A DNA stretch of 32,966 nt from SVKR01 sp963649145 (GTDB lineage Bacteria; Bacillota; Clostridia; Oscillospirales; Oscillospiraceae): assembly GCA_963649145.1 (NCBI GenBank), contig CAVJGI010000015.1, positions 1 through 32,966 on the forward strand, in the 5' to 3' direction. Positions 13,769 through 22,384 of this stretch are shown here, piece by piece (positions within the stretch are counted from its first letter, which is position 1; every line of letters starts with the position of its first letter). The notes beneath the pieces were generated by a model, which worked only from the letters and a program-made list of their open reading frames with translations, had not been told where the DNA came from and searched no databases. The position numbers and the translations under genes are program-made.

Positions 13769-15076
13769 TTAGACGATGTCACCATCATCGAACGGGTCGC
13801 CGCATTCGGGGCAGAACTTCGGCGGGTGCGTCGGGTCCTCAGGAGTCCAGCCGCACTTGTCGCACTTATACTGCGGAACGCCGGCGGGCTTCTTCGCGCC
13901 GCACTCGGAGCAGAACTTGCCCTGATTCACCGCGCCGCAGGCGCACTTCCAGCCGTTTTCCTCCGGCTTCTTTGCGCCGCACTCCGGGCAGAACTTGCCG
14001 GTCGCGGTCGCACCGCAGGCACATTTCCAGCTTTCTGCCGCAGGAGCGGCGGGCTGCTGTGCCTGCTGCTGGGCGCCCATCTGGTAGAGACCTGCCATCT
14101 GGTTCCCTGCCATGCCGCCAGCCATGCCCATGCCCATAAAGGCGTTGACGGCACCGTTCTGGTTCGCGGCGGCGGTCTTCATCGCGTCGCCCGTTGCGCC
14201 GGCGAGGTGTGCCGCCGCGCGGGTCGGGTCCATGAACGCTGCGTTGCGCTGCATCTCCTTGATCATCTTCTCGTCGTCCTCGTTGGCCTTCACGCTGGAA
14301 ACGCCGACGCTGACAATCTCGATGCCGCGGACTTGCGTCCACTTCTCGCTCAGCAGCTCCTTGAGCACGCTGGCGAGCTCTGTGGTGTGGCCGGGCAGCG
14401 CGCTGTAGCGGATGCCCATCTCGCTGATGCGGGCAAAGGCGGGCTGGAGCTCGGTGAGCAGCTCGGTCTTCATCTGGCTGTCGATCTCGTCGCGGGTATA
14501 GTTTCGGGTGACGTTGCCGCAGACGTTGGTGTAAAACAGCAGCGGGTTCACGAGCTTGTAGCTGTATTCGCCGAAGCAGCGGACGGAGATGTCGATATCA
14601 ATGCCCGCGCGCTGGTCCACAACGCGGAACGGCACCGGAGAGGGCGTGCCGTACTTGTTGCCGACGACCTCCTTGGTGTTGAAGTAATAAACGCGCTGGT
14701 CCTTCGGAGCCTCGCCGCCGTAAGTGAAGCGCTTGCCGATGTTTTTGAACACGTCCACGATGCTCTGCCCCAGCTTGCCGCTGAAGATGCTCGGCTCCGT
14801 GGAGCTGTCATAGACGAACTCGCCCGGCTCGGCGCAGACCTCGACGATCTTGCCCTGCTCGACGATGAGCATGCACTGACCGTCCGCGACCGCGATCACG
14901 GAGCCGTTGCTGATGATGTTGTCCTCGCCCTTGGTGTTGCTGGAGCGGCCCCCGGTCTTTTTCTTGCCCTTGACCGCGAGCACGTCCACGGGCAGAGCCT
15001 CACAGTAGAAGTATTCCTTCCACTGGTCCGCCATCACGCCGCCGACGCTGCCGAGCGCCGCTTTGATAAGTCCCAT
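13769..15076 (-). CDS. ydjI: SPFH-domain protein YdjI with C-terminal zinc ribbons
   Basis: The 435-residue protein starts MGLIKAALGSVGGVMADQWKEYFYCEALPVDVLAVKG, as YdjI (COG4260, virion-core-like SPFH) does. The SPFH domain spans about 20-270. A Gly/Met/Gln-rich linker follows, then three short zinc-ribbon units with paired cysteines (WKCACGA...FCPECGAKK, twice) and a final YKCDKCGW...KFCPECGD. In Bacillus, YdjI is recruited to the membrane by YdjG and YdjH during envelope stress. AAAGGAG lies 9-10 nt before the ATG. It is the third gene of the operon. Confidence 0.88.
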   Translation of the reverse strand: MGLIKAALGSVGGVMADQWKEYFYCEALPVDVLAVKGKKKTGGRSSNTKGEDNIISNGSVIAVADGQCMLIVEQGKIVEVCAEPGEFVYDSSTEPSIFSGKLGQSIVDVFKNIGKRFTYGGEAPKDQRVYYFNTKEVVGNKYGTPSPVPFRVVDQRAGIDIDISVRCFGEYSYKLVNPLLFYTNVCGNVTRNYTRDEIDSQMKTELLTELQPAFARISEMGIRYSALPGHTTELASVLKELLSEKWTQVRGIEIVSVGVSSVKANEDDEKMIKEMQRNAAFMDPTRAAAHLAGATGDAMKTAAANQNGAVNAFMGMGMAGGMAGNQMAGLYQMGAQQQAQQPAAPAAESWKCACGATATGKFCPECGAKKPEENGWKCACGAVNQGKFCSECGAKKPAGVPQYKCDKCGWTPEDPTHPPKFCPECGDPFDDGDIV

Positions 15077-15132
15077 AAGTAGTTGCTCCTTTCGATTTTT
15101 AACGGATTTGTATATAGAAAGTTGTTCTGCGC

Positions 15133-15984
15133 TTAAAATTTACGCCCGCCGCCGGAGAAGCTGCGTCCGCCGGAGGAGGAAAAGCTGCGGGAATAGCCCG
15201 ACTTTCCGCCGCCGCTGCTCGTGTTTTTGGGGCGGAGACGCTTGGAAACGGTACTGTAGAGATAATGATCCTGCTTCACGCCGAGGCGGAACGAGCCGGG
15301 GACAAGATAACCCGATGCGTGGGCTGCGCGGCGCACGGGCTTCATCTGGGAAACGAGCACCGCCATCGCGACGAAGCCGACGATTACGCCGAGAATGATC
15401 CCGCAGAGTGCGGAGAAGCCGAGGCTCGCAGGCTCCTTCGGGGGCTCGCCGTGGGCGTAGAGATAGTCCACCGCGTCGAAATACTGCTCCATTGCGCCGT
15501 AATAGTCGCCGTCCAGCATAAGCGGCTCGATGATGTCGTCGATGCGGTTGATGCTCTCGGCGGTATAATAATCGCGCGCCGCGCCGCAGGCGGCGGTGTA
15601 CCAGCCGCGGTTGGCGGGGTCCATGCAGATGAGCAGCACGCTACCGCTGTAGTCGTCGCCGGTGCCGTAGCCGCAGAACTGATAAAAGTCCGCGGCGAGG
15701 ATCCTGTGGTTGAGCCCGTAAGTGCTCGGCGCGGTGTAGAGCACGAGGTCATAGCCGTGGGCGGCGATGATAGAGGCGATCTTTTCGCTGAGCGCCGCCT
15801 CCTCCGCGTCCGTGAACATGTCCGCGTCGTCCACAACGTGCGGGGCGTTTTCCGCGTGGAAATCTTCAAAGCTGGTGATGTCCTCCGGATACCAGTCCGG
15901 CATTCCGTCCGCCGCAAAGCAGGACGCTGCGAGCACCAGACAGAGCAGCAGGGCGAGCGTAAGGGTCAAAACACGTTTTTTCAT
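15133..15984 (-). CDS. ydjH: TPM-domain membrane protein YdjH
   Basis: The 283-residue protein has a signal peptide (1-25), a TPM/YgcG domain at about 45-175 (VVDDADMFTDAEEAALSEKIASI, GSVLLICMDPANRGWYTAACG), one membrane helix at about 190-212, and a Ser/Gly/Arg-rich tail ending SGGGRKF, typical of YgcG-like proteins. GGGGAGGGGAG lies 5 nt before the ATG, 15 nt after the ydjG stop. Together with YdjG it is expected to anchor YdjI at the membrane. Confidence 0.85.
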   Translation of the reverse strand: MKKRVLTLTLALLLCLVLAASCFAADGMPDWYPEDITSFEDFHAENAPHVVDDADMFTDAEEAALSEKIASIIAAHGYDLVLYTAPSTYGLNHRILAADFYQFCGYGTGDDYSGSVLLICMDPANRGWYTAACGAARDYYTAESINRIDDIIEPLMLDGDYYGAMEQYFDAVDYLYAHGEPPKEPASLGFSALCGIILGVIVGFVAMAVLVSQMKPVRRAAHASGYLVPGSFRLGVKQDHYLYSTVSKRLRPKNTSSGGGKSGYSRSFSSSGGRSFSGGGRKF

Positions 15985-15999
15985 TTCGCTCCCCTCCCC

Positions 16000-17082
16000 T
16001 CACAGAAGCTGCGGCAGCAGCGTCACGAGAAAACCGACGACAAAGGCGACGGCAAAATAAAGCCCGAAATAGCCCCATTTCTTCGCCTTGCTGATCGGCA
16101 GCTCGCCGACGACCTTGCCGGTCTGCCCGTTCACGGCGTAGCGGTAGTGCTTGCCGCGGTATTCGCAGTTGAGCAGATAGACGGGCAAAAGCGCGTATTT
16201 CACGGAGGCTCTGTCCAGATGCAGTCCGGCGTCGGAGCGGAGCGTTACGCCCTGATAGCCCGGCGCGGTGGAGAGAAACTGCTGCTTCGCGCTCTCGCGC
16301 ATGCGCGATTCCGCGCGCGGGAGCTCCGTGTCCGGGTCAGAGTCGAAGCGGTCGGCGAGATAGCCGGAGAGATAAGCCGGGTCAAAGTCAGTCAGCGCGG
16401 AATAATCGAAGGGCTCGACGGAGTCCATCAGATCGTCGTCCATCTTGGTGCTTGCGTCCACGGGCAGCTTGGAGAAGGACATGCTGCCGTCGCGCCGGAG
16501 CAGGTAGTGGGAGGTTTTCGTGCAGTCATAGTCGCCCTGCCGGTATGTACGGACCTTTGTCGCGTCCAGACTGACGCTGCCCGTCATATCGGCATCGAAA
16601 AGCCAGAACGGGACGTAAACGCCCTGCGCCTTGCCGACGACGTTCTCGCTGAAAAAGTCCTTCGGCAGGAGCTTTTTCTTCTTATAAAACTTCCGGATGA
16701 CGTCCGGCAGCTGCTTTTTCGTGATGCGGAACGGGATCACGGCGTTCGGGCGCAGCCCGCCGCCGACGCGGTCGTCCAGAACGACGTTGTTGCCGCAGTA
16801 AGGGCAGGTTGTCGCCGCAGTGCTCTCGTCCGCCTCGATCTCCGCGCCGCAGGACTCGCAGACATAGACCGCCGTGTGGTCCATCTTCGCGTTCCGGTCG
16901 AGCCCGGCTTTATAGTCGCCCCAGTGAAAATCGCGCTCCTCCCCGTCGCTCTCGCGCAGGGCGCGCAGCGCCTCGATGCTGACGGTGTTGCCGCAGCTCG
17001 CGCAGGTGACCTCGCCGCTCTCCGCGTCAAACGCGAGCGGCGCGCCGCAGGATGGACATTTATATTCGGTGATCGCCGGCAT
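16000..17082 (-). CDS. ydjG: Zinc-ribbon membrane protein YdjG
   Basis: The 360-residue protein opens with two zinc ribbons (YKCPSCGAPLAFD...CASCGN and YVCESCGAEIEAD...CPYCGN). A central YdjG-type domain follows (AVIPFRITKKQ, GVYVPFWLFDADMTG, ALLPVYLLNCEYRGKHYRYAVNGQTGKVVGE), and it ends in a membrane pair at about 338-358. The frame can be read from 17118, but that ATG overlaps the -10 box of the promoter. The ATG at 17082 has AAGGAGG upstream at about 11 nt and is the real start. It heads the ydjG-ydjH-ydjI operon, the same order as in Bacillus subtilis, but pspA is not adjacent. Confidence 0.88.
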   Translation of the reverse strand: MPAITEYKCPSCGAPLAFDAESGEVTCASCGNTVSIEALRALRESDGEERDFHWGDYKAGLDRNAKMDHTAVYVCESCGAEIEADESTAATTCPYCGNNVVLDDRVGGGLRPNAVIPFRITKKQLPDVIRKFYKKKKLLPKDFFSENVVGKAQGVYVPFWLFDADMTGSVSLDATKVRTYRQGDYDCTKTSHYLLRRDGSMSFSKLPVDASTKMDDDLMDSVEPFDYSALTDFDPAYLSGYLADRFDSDPDTELPRAESRMRESAKQQFLSTAPGYQGVTLRSDAGLHLDRASVKYALLPVYLLNCEYRGKHYRYAVNGQTGKVVGELPISKAKKWGYFGLYFAVAFVVGFLVTLLPQLL

Positions 17083-17116
17083 ATAGACCGTCGCCTCCTT
17101 GTTCCTTGTTTCGTTC

Positions 17117-17145
17117 ATTATATCGCAGTGACAGGCAAATGTAAA
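17117..17145 (-). promoter_or_regulatory. Promoter of the ydjGHI operon
   Basis: On the minus strand, TTTACA (17140-17145), a 17-nt spacer and a perfect TATAAT (17117-17122) are present. The -10 box includes the first bases of the longest-frame ATG, which rules that ATG out as the start. Confidence 0.7.
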
Positions 17146-17164
17146 ACCTTAATTTTGCATTTTT

Positions 17165-18142
17165 TCAGTGCAGTCCCCGATGGCGCGGCGCGCGACGGCA
17201 GCGCAGGGTGCAGAAGACCGTCACGGCGAGTCCAGCTGCCATCAGCGCGTAGCAGAGCAGGAACTTGTCCGCGTGGCGCTGGACATAATACTCCATAAAG
17301 CCCGCAAGTCCGAGCGACAGCAGCCAAAGCGCCCAGCAGACGATGAGCCCGGCACGCATACCGTCCCGCCTGATGCTGCGCACGCTGAACACGATGAGCG
17401 CCGCGAGGCAGGAGAGCGCACCGATGATCTGCACAAGGCTCACGAAGCCATTGGAGCGCAGATAGCAGGAATCATAGCGCATGCTGTCGAGCCATATCTC
17501 CACCGCGCCGTAGAGCACGAGGAAGAACCAGAACACCTCCCCGCTCCGCAGCCTGCCGCGCGCGAGGAAGATCACGAGGATGAGCGCGATAAACACGGCG
17601 AAAGCCGCGAGCGCCTCCCAGAAAAACACCGCCGCGTGCCACTGCGCGCCGCCGGCGCTCTCCACCGCCGTGGACCACGGGAGCCCCTGAAAGCGCGGGT
17701 CGGTGAACACGGTCTTTCCGCGGTCGAGGGAATTGAACAGAAAGCCGAAGCGTCCGACCGCAATGCCGAGCGCCGCCGCGGGCGCGGCGCAGTCAAGCAG
17801 CACGCCGAGGTCCCGCACCGCGCCGAGCGCGCGCAGAATGAGCGCCGCGAGCAGAGCGCCGAAAAACGCGCCCGGCAGCGCAAACGCGCCGACGGAATAG
17901 TCGGAAAACGCCTGAGAGAGCGAGCTGTACTGCCGGTAAAAGCAGTACCAGTGGACAAAGCGCGCGCAGAAAAAGCCGAGCACGAGCGCGAGCAGGCAGA
18001 ACACCGCTGCGCCGCCCATCCCCCTGCCCTGCCGGGCGCGGAGCGCGAGCGTCATCAGCACCGCGGCGACGACGCCGAGCGCCGAAATGATCCCGCTCCA
18101 ATAGACAGAGATGCCGAGATAGACAAATGCGATCTGATCCAT
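17165..18142 (-). CDS. Lgt-like prolipoprotein diacylglyceryl transferase family protein
   Basis: The 325-residue polytopic protein (about seven or more helices) has the Lgt arrangement. An N-terminal helix pair follows VYLGISVYWSGIISALG. Then comes PGAFFGALLAALILRALG, and the signature region LGIAVGRFGFLFNSLDRGK corresponds to GRxGNFxNxExxG of Lgt. Lgt transfers diacylglycerol from phosphatidylglycerol to prelipoprotein cysteine. The signature is divergent (FGFLFN for WGNFIN), so it may be a paralogue with another acceptor. It is coupled to the NAGPA gene (6-nt gap) with GAGGG before the ATG. Confidence 0.7.
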   Translation of the reverse strand: MDQIAFVYLGISVYWSGIISALGVVAAVLMTLALRARQGRGMGGAAVFCLLALVLGFFCARFVHWYCFYRQYSSLSQAFSDYSVGAFALPGAFFGALLAALILRALGAVRDLGVLLDCAAPAAALGIAVGRFGFLFNSLDRGKTVFTDPRFQGLPWSTAVESAGGAQWHAAVFFWEALAAFAVFIALILVIFLARGRLRSGEVFWFFLVLYGAVEIWLDSMRYDSCYLRSNGFVSLVQIIGALSCLAALIVFSVRSIRRDGMRAGLIVCWALWLLSLGLAGFMEYYVQRHADKFLLCYALMAAGLAVTVFCTLRCRRAPRHRGLH

Positions 18143-18148
18143 TTTCCC

Positions 18149-19282
18149 TCAGCCCTCCTTCTGCGGCGGCAGCGCCGTTGCGAAATAAATGATGTCGCTG
18201 ACGGCGCGCTCGGAATCATAGACGATGCGGTTGCGGATCTTGCCGCCGAAGATGAGCTCCGCGGTCTGACCGCCGTCGAGCGCGTAAGCGCTCTCGCAGC
18301 CCTTCGCCGCCATCGCCGATGCCGCCTCCTTGATGGTGCAGTAATCGGTATAGTTCCCCTCCCCGCCGGCACACATGAGCAGGTAATGCAGCTCGCCGAG
18401 CTGTCCGAGACTGGAGCGGGAATACTTGTCCTCGATCTCGCCGATGGGGTAATAATCGAGCGGCTGGACCTCGCCGTTCAAGATCTCGATGGGGCCGAAG
18501 GCGAGCGAGAACTGCACGTCGTGCTCAGCGATGAACGCCTCGACCTCCGTGGCGGAGGAAAACTCCCCGACCGGGCTCATCAGAAGGTCGCCGTTCCCGG
18601 CAATGAAGCAGGTGTCAACCACGTTGCCGACGAAGCGGTAAAGGTCGCCCTGATAAACGTTGATGCCGTAAGTGCGGAAGTTATAAAAATCGGCGTTCGA
18701 CGCCACGACCGCGTTCGCGTCCGCAGCCATGGCGGAGCAGAAAAGCTGCTTGCTCGCGCCGTAGCTCCCGCCGGCGAGAAAGCGGCGGAACTGGGACGGG
18801 TGGGCGATCTTGATCTCCGCAAAATTGTGGACGCAGTTATGGAGCACCTCCTGCCACGAGATGGCGAGGATGGTCTCGTCATAGTACCACTCGATCGTGG
18901 AGCCGGGCTTCAGCTGAATGTCCGGGTTCCAAGTGAGCGTCTGCCCGTCCAGCAGCGCCGCGGCGCGCTCGACCACGGCGGCGACCTCCGCGGGGTCGGT
19001 CGTGGAGCCGTAGCGCGCCTGGTCCGGCGCCTGACCGCTCTGGGCGTCGGCGTCGATCATATAGACCTTTTCAATGTGGGTAAGGTCCGCGAGCGCGGTG
19101 CTCGCCGTATTTGTCGCATAGCTCACCGCGCGGGCGGAGAGGTCCGCTTTTTTGAGCTCCCCGGTCCCGGAGAGCGGGTCTGCCGGGTGGACACAGAGCG
19201 CGCAGACGGCAGCCGCCCCCGCGAGCAGGGTGGCGAAAACAATACCGCCAAGGACGCGGAGACCGCACTTTGCATGCTGCAT
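18149..19282 (-). CDS. Membrane-anchored phosphodiester glycosidase (NAGPA domain)
   Basis: The 377-residue protein has an N-terminal anchor (about 8-30) and a NAGPA-type domain. MAADANAVVASNADFYNFRTYGINVYQGDLYRF is the NGxFF-like strand region. AFGPIEILNGEVQ precedes the diagnostic C-terminal stretch ESAYALDGGQTAELIFGGKIRN, and it ends DIIYFATAL. Such domains cleave GlcNAc-1-phosphate phosphodiesters or related cell-wall links. GGGGAGGGGAG precedes the ATG. It sits in a four-gene envelope cluster (serine hydrolase/LRR, small membrane protein, NAGPA, Lgt-like), all separated by less than 20 nt. Confidence 0.8.
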   Translation of the reverse strand: MQHAKCGLRVLGGIVFATLLAGAAAVCALCVHPADPLSGTGELKKADLSARAVSYATNTASTALADLTHIEKVYMIDADAQSGQAPDQARYGSTTDPAEVAAVVERAAALLDGQTLTWNPDIQLKPGSTIEWYYDETILAISWQEVLHNCVHNFAEIKIAHPSQFRRFLAGGSYGASKQLFCSAMAADANAVVASNADFYNFRTYGINVYQGDLYRFVGNVVDTCFIAGNGDLLMSPVGEFSSATEVEAFIAEHDVQFSLAFGPIEILNGEVQPLDYYPIGEIEDKYSRSSLGQLGELHYLLMCAGGEGNYTDYCTIKEAASAMAAKGCESAYALDGGQTAELIFGGKIRNRIVYDSERAVSDIIYFATALPPQKEG

Positions 19283-19298
19283 GGCTTCTCCCCTCCCC

Positions 19299-19934
19299 TC
19301 ATTCCAGCCCGCCGCTGAGCGCGGCGAGCAGCTCGCGCGTCGGAACGATCTTCCACGCGCCGTCCTGATACTCCAGCTCCGCCGTCACGGAAAAGCTCCG
19401 CCGCGGCGCTTCGCCGCCGAGCCGCGCGGAGAGCGCCTCATCATAGACGGCGAGCACGATCTCGCGGCGGTAGCTGCCGTCGTCGTTATAAACCTCCTCG
19501 CTGCGGCGCGCGTCCTCCACGCGGCGGGCGAGCAGCGCGTTCACGTCCGCGTCAATGCCCTCCAGCAGCGCGTCCGCGTCCGGCGCGGTAAAGATAACGT
19601 CCTGAAAGGCGCGCAGCCCCTCGCGGCGGACCTCCCCGGCGCTCTGCCATTCGCAGCCGCCGCGGATGAGCGTCCAGAGGGCGCGGGCGTTTTCGTCCGC
19701 GGGCTCGTTTTCCAGTCCCAGCGTGCTGTAGCCGCTGAGCAGCGCGTTGGCGTCGTCATAGCGCCCGGCGCAGACGGCGGTGAAGAACGCATCCACTGCG
19801 TCCGCCGGGCTAGCTGCGTCTCCCAGCAGCAGCGCCGCGCGGCCCTGCCCAAAAAAGCCGAGCCAGACGCCAGCGGCAGCCGCAGCGAGCGCCAGCAGCG
19901 CAAGGATCGCGCCGCCGATTTTCCTCTTTTTCAT
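19299..19934 (-). CDS. Hypothetical membrane-anchored protein with NTF2-like outline
   Basis: The 211-residue protein has a Lys/Arg start, one membrane helix (about 6-26), and an extracytoplasmic domain. SPADAVDAFFTAVCAGRYDDANALLSGYSTLGLE, then alternating strands (SFSVTAELEYQDGAWKIVPTREL), suggest an NTF2/DUF4878-like fold by pattern. No catalytic residues are apparent. The longer frame to 20051 overlaps the upstream gene and is rejected. The ATG at 19934 starts 19 nt after the previous stop. Confidence 0.65.
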   Translation of the reverse strand: MKKRKIGGAILALLALAAAAAGVWLGFFGQGRAALLLGDAASPADAVDAFFTAVCAGRYDDANALLSGYSTLGLENEPADENARALWTLIRGGCEWQSAGEVRREGLRAFQDVIFTAPDADALLEGIDADVNALLARRVEDARRSEEVYNDDGSYRREIVLAVYDEALSARLGGEAPRRSFSVTAELEYQDGAWKIVPTRELLAALSGGLE

Positions 19935-19953
19935 CTTTTCAAACCCTCTTTTT

Positions 19954-22161
19954 TCATTCCTTGCTCGGATAAGCCCAAACGACCTTGCTCTCATCGCTGT
20001 AGGCGATGCTTTCCCAGCCGTCGAAGGCGGTGACGAGCTGCCAGTTGGCAAACGCGGTCCGGATCGCGACGTTCGCGGGCTCCGTGCGCCAGCCGTCCGC
20101 TCCGGCGGAGACGTTTTCGCTCCAGAACAGGAAGCGCACGTCCGGATACGCCTTCGGCGCGGCGGTCCACTCCGTGCTCGGGATCCCGCAGGAGCGCACC
20201 CACGCCATCTTAAGCTCCGGCATCGCGTCCAGAAACGCGAGGTCCGTCAGCGCCGGAGAATAGGAGATGTTCAGATACTCCATCTTTGCCATTTTTTCCA
20301 GCGGCGAAAAGTCCGTAATGCCGCGGCAGAGCGCGCATTCAAGGTAGCGCAGCTCCGGCAGCGCCGCGAGCGGTGAAATGTCCGTAAGCGCGCTGTTGCC
20401 GGAGAGAAAAAGCACTTGGAGATGCTCCAGATTTTCGATCCCCTCCAGCGAGTCGATATTGTTGTTCGCAAGGTCCAGCGCGACGAGATCGGTGCAGTAG
20501 CGCAGGAGCGGCTGGATGTCCTCAGTCGTGAGACGTCCCCAGCTCTCGCCGCGTTTCTGCGCGGAGAAGCACACGGCATCGCTCGGCACGCTGTAGCCCG
20601 CGAAGTGGACCTCAAAGATAAAGCGGATGTCCGGAAAGAGCTCCGCGAGCTCCACGCAGTCTGCATAGCGCACGCCGGAATCCAGCAGGTCGACGCGCCG
20701 GAGCGCCGGGAGCGCGCGGATGATGCGGACGAGCGCGTCCGTGTCCGGCGCGGTGCGTCCGCGAAAATCAAGCTCCTGCGTCGTTTTATCATAGGTCTGC
20801 CCCGCCGCCGTCACGGTCCACTGCACGTCGCAGTCCGGAAGGCGACGCTGAAGCTCCGCCGCCGCTTCGGGGTAATAGCAGTCGTTTGCGTCCACACTCC
20901 GGAGCTTTCCGAGCGTTTCCAGCGCGAGAATGTCCTCCTCCGTCGCGGAGGCGCCGACGCGGACGCTGATGGCGTCTGCAAGCGTGGGGGTGTAAGGCGC
21001 GGCGGTCTCTATCGGTGCGGCGGTCGGCTGCGGCGTCTCCGCCGGGACGGGCTGTTCATAGCGCAGGGCGCCGAGCGCCGCGGCGGCGAGCAGCACGAGA
21101 GCGGCTGCGGCAAGCGGCTTTTTCCGCGCGGCGAGCCCGAAAATGAGCAGGGCGAGCGCCGCGGCAGCGAGTGCAAATGCGGGCCACGGGAGCGGTCCGC
21201 GCGTTCCGGACGGCTCCGGTGCCGGCGTCGGCGTCGGCGCGGGAGCGGCAGTCTCCTCCGGCTCGGCATACGCCAGAACGGTGATCGCCGGGTCCTTTGC
21301 GCGCAGCGCGGCGAGGCGGGTAGCCTCGGCTTCCTCCTCCGCGCGCTTTACCGTGCGGTAATTGGTGTAATCGCACATCAGTGCGGCATAATCGGCAATG
21401 ATGCGCGCCGCTGCGCCAAGGTCCGCGGTGAACACCGCGAGCGCGAAGGGCTCCTCGGTATAGACAATGCCGGTATCATTAAAATAGGTATGGTCATCGT
21501 ATTCGAGAAAGCCGTATTTGTGCGCGACGTCGTATTCCTCGCGCATCGAAGCGATGAGCGTGTCCGCCGGGTTCGCGATGAGCATATAGTCCAGCACACG
21601 CGGGTAGCGCTCCGGTTCGGCGTAGAGCATTTTCAGACAGTGGATGATCTGCCGCGCGGTGAACACGTTGCGGTGGAAAAAGTTATAATCCATCGCCTCC
21701 GCGTTCTCGCCGAGCAGCGGGCAGAGCGCGGCGCGGTAATCGGCATAGTCCTTAAAAGCGCGCTGGGCTGCCTCCGCCATCTCGTTGCTGGAATGGACGA
21801 TGGAGTGCTCCTCAATATAAGAATAAGGAATGCCCTCGATCTGTGTGTCGAAGTCCATCTCGCCGTTATAAACGCGCTCGGAGAGCACCATATTCAGCGG
21901 CACCTTATACACGCTGCAAGCGACCATATACTGGCCGCCCTGAAAATAGCCGCTCTCCCCGCTGACGAGGTTTTCGTAGCCGATCGTGATGCGGTCGGTG
22001 TTCACGCCGCGCTCGGCGAGAAAACCCTCCGTGATCTCCTCCCAGCTCTTCCCGTCAAAGCGCGCATCCTCCGCCGAGACAGGCAGCGCCAGCGCCGCGG
22101 CGAGCGCGATGAGCGCAAGAAAAAACACCCATATTTTCCGAATTTTTCCAATGATGCTCAT
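19954..22161 (-). CDS. Serine hydrolase (beta-lactamase-like) fused to membrane helices and a leucine-rich repeat domain
   Basis: The 735-residue protein has a signal peptide or anchor (10-30). A class A beta-lactamase/PBP-like domain spans about 33-270, with the SxxK motif S83-V-Y-K86, an SxN-type motif S124-S-N126 and HKYG at 214-217 in the KTG position. Then come a Pro/Thr linker, two membrane helices (about 320-365), another Pro/Thr linker and a second extracytoplasmic region. That region has leucine-rich repeats at about 545-640 (LVALDLANNNIDSLEGIENLEHLQVLFLSGNSALTDISPLAAL). The active-site set is complete enough for an acyl-serine enzyme or penicillin sensor. The LRR half probably binds a ligand or partner. 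It is the first gene of a minus-strand envelope operon with its own promoter. Confidence 0.8.
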   Translation of the reverse strand: MSIIGKIRKIWVFFLALIALAAALALPVSAEDARFDGKSWEEITEGFLAERGVNTDRITIGYENLVSGESGYFQGGQYMVACSVYKVPLNMVLSERVYNGEMDFDTQIEGIPYSYIEEHSIVHSSNEMAEAAQRAFKDYADYRAALCPLLGENAEAMDYNFFHRNVFTARQIIHCLKMLYAEPERYPRVLDYMLIANPADTLIASMREEYDVAHKYGFLEYDDHTYFNDTGIVYTEEPFALAVFTADLGAAARIIADYAALMCDYTNYRTVKRAEEEAEATRLAALRAKDPAITVLAYAEPEETAAPAPTPTPAPEPSGTRGPLPWPAFALAAAALALLIFGLAARKKPLAAAALVLLAAAALGALRYEQPVPAETPQPTAAPIETAAPYTPTLADAISVRVGASATEEDILALETLGKLRSVDANDCYYPEAAAELQRRLPDCDVQWTVTAAGQTYDKTTQELDFRGRTAPDTDALVRIIRALPALRRVDLLDSGVRYADCVELAELFPDIRFIFEVHFAGYSVPSDAVCFSAQKRGESWGRLTTEDIQPLLRYCTDLVALDLANNNIDSLEGIENLEHLQVLFLSGNSALTDISPLAALPELRYLECALCRGITDFSPLEKMAKMEYLNISYSPALTDLAFLDAMPELKMAWVRSCGIPSTEWTAAPKAYPDVRFLFWSENVSAGADGWRTEPANVAIRTAFANWQLVTAFDGWESIAYSDESKVVWAYPSKE

Positions 22162-22191
22162 GCTTGACCTCGAAAAAATACAATCAAGGAA

Positions 22192-22221
22192 ATTATACGA
22201 TATTTTTCGACAAAATGCAAA
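22192..22221 (-). promoter_or_regulatory. Promoter of the serine hydrolase-LRR operon
   Basis: On the minus strand, a perfect TATAAT (22192-22197) has TTTGCA (22216-22221) 18 nt upstream. It diverges from the sigma-factor promoter region. Confidence 0.5.
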
Positions 22222-22277
22222 GCATTCTTAGCCCGCGGCGAAGACTTTGTATTTCCACTTCCCTTTTCGGAAAAATC

Positions 22278-22286
22278 TGGTATAGT
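22278..22286 (+). promoter_or_regulatory. Extended -10 promoter element for the sigma-factor operon
   Basis: TGGTATAGT is an extended -10 (TGn plus TATAGT) about 100 nt ahead of the sigma-factor ATG. No convincing -35 is seen at 16-18 nt. The roughly 95-nt leader is A-rich. Confidence 0.35.
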
Positions 22287-22384
22287 GTTAAAAGAAAAAT
22301 AAAAAGTTTTTCGAGTTTTTGCGACCAAAGAGAAAAAATGTTGTCTGTTATTCATGACGGCACAACAAAGAAAGGAGACGCGGG

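Noticed and set aside
15265..19318. Two plus-strand frames of 677 and 716 codons
   Set aside because: They are antisense shadows of ydjGHI, the Lgt-like gene and the NAGPA gene.
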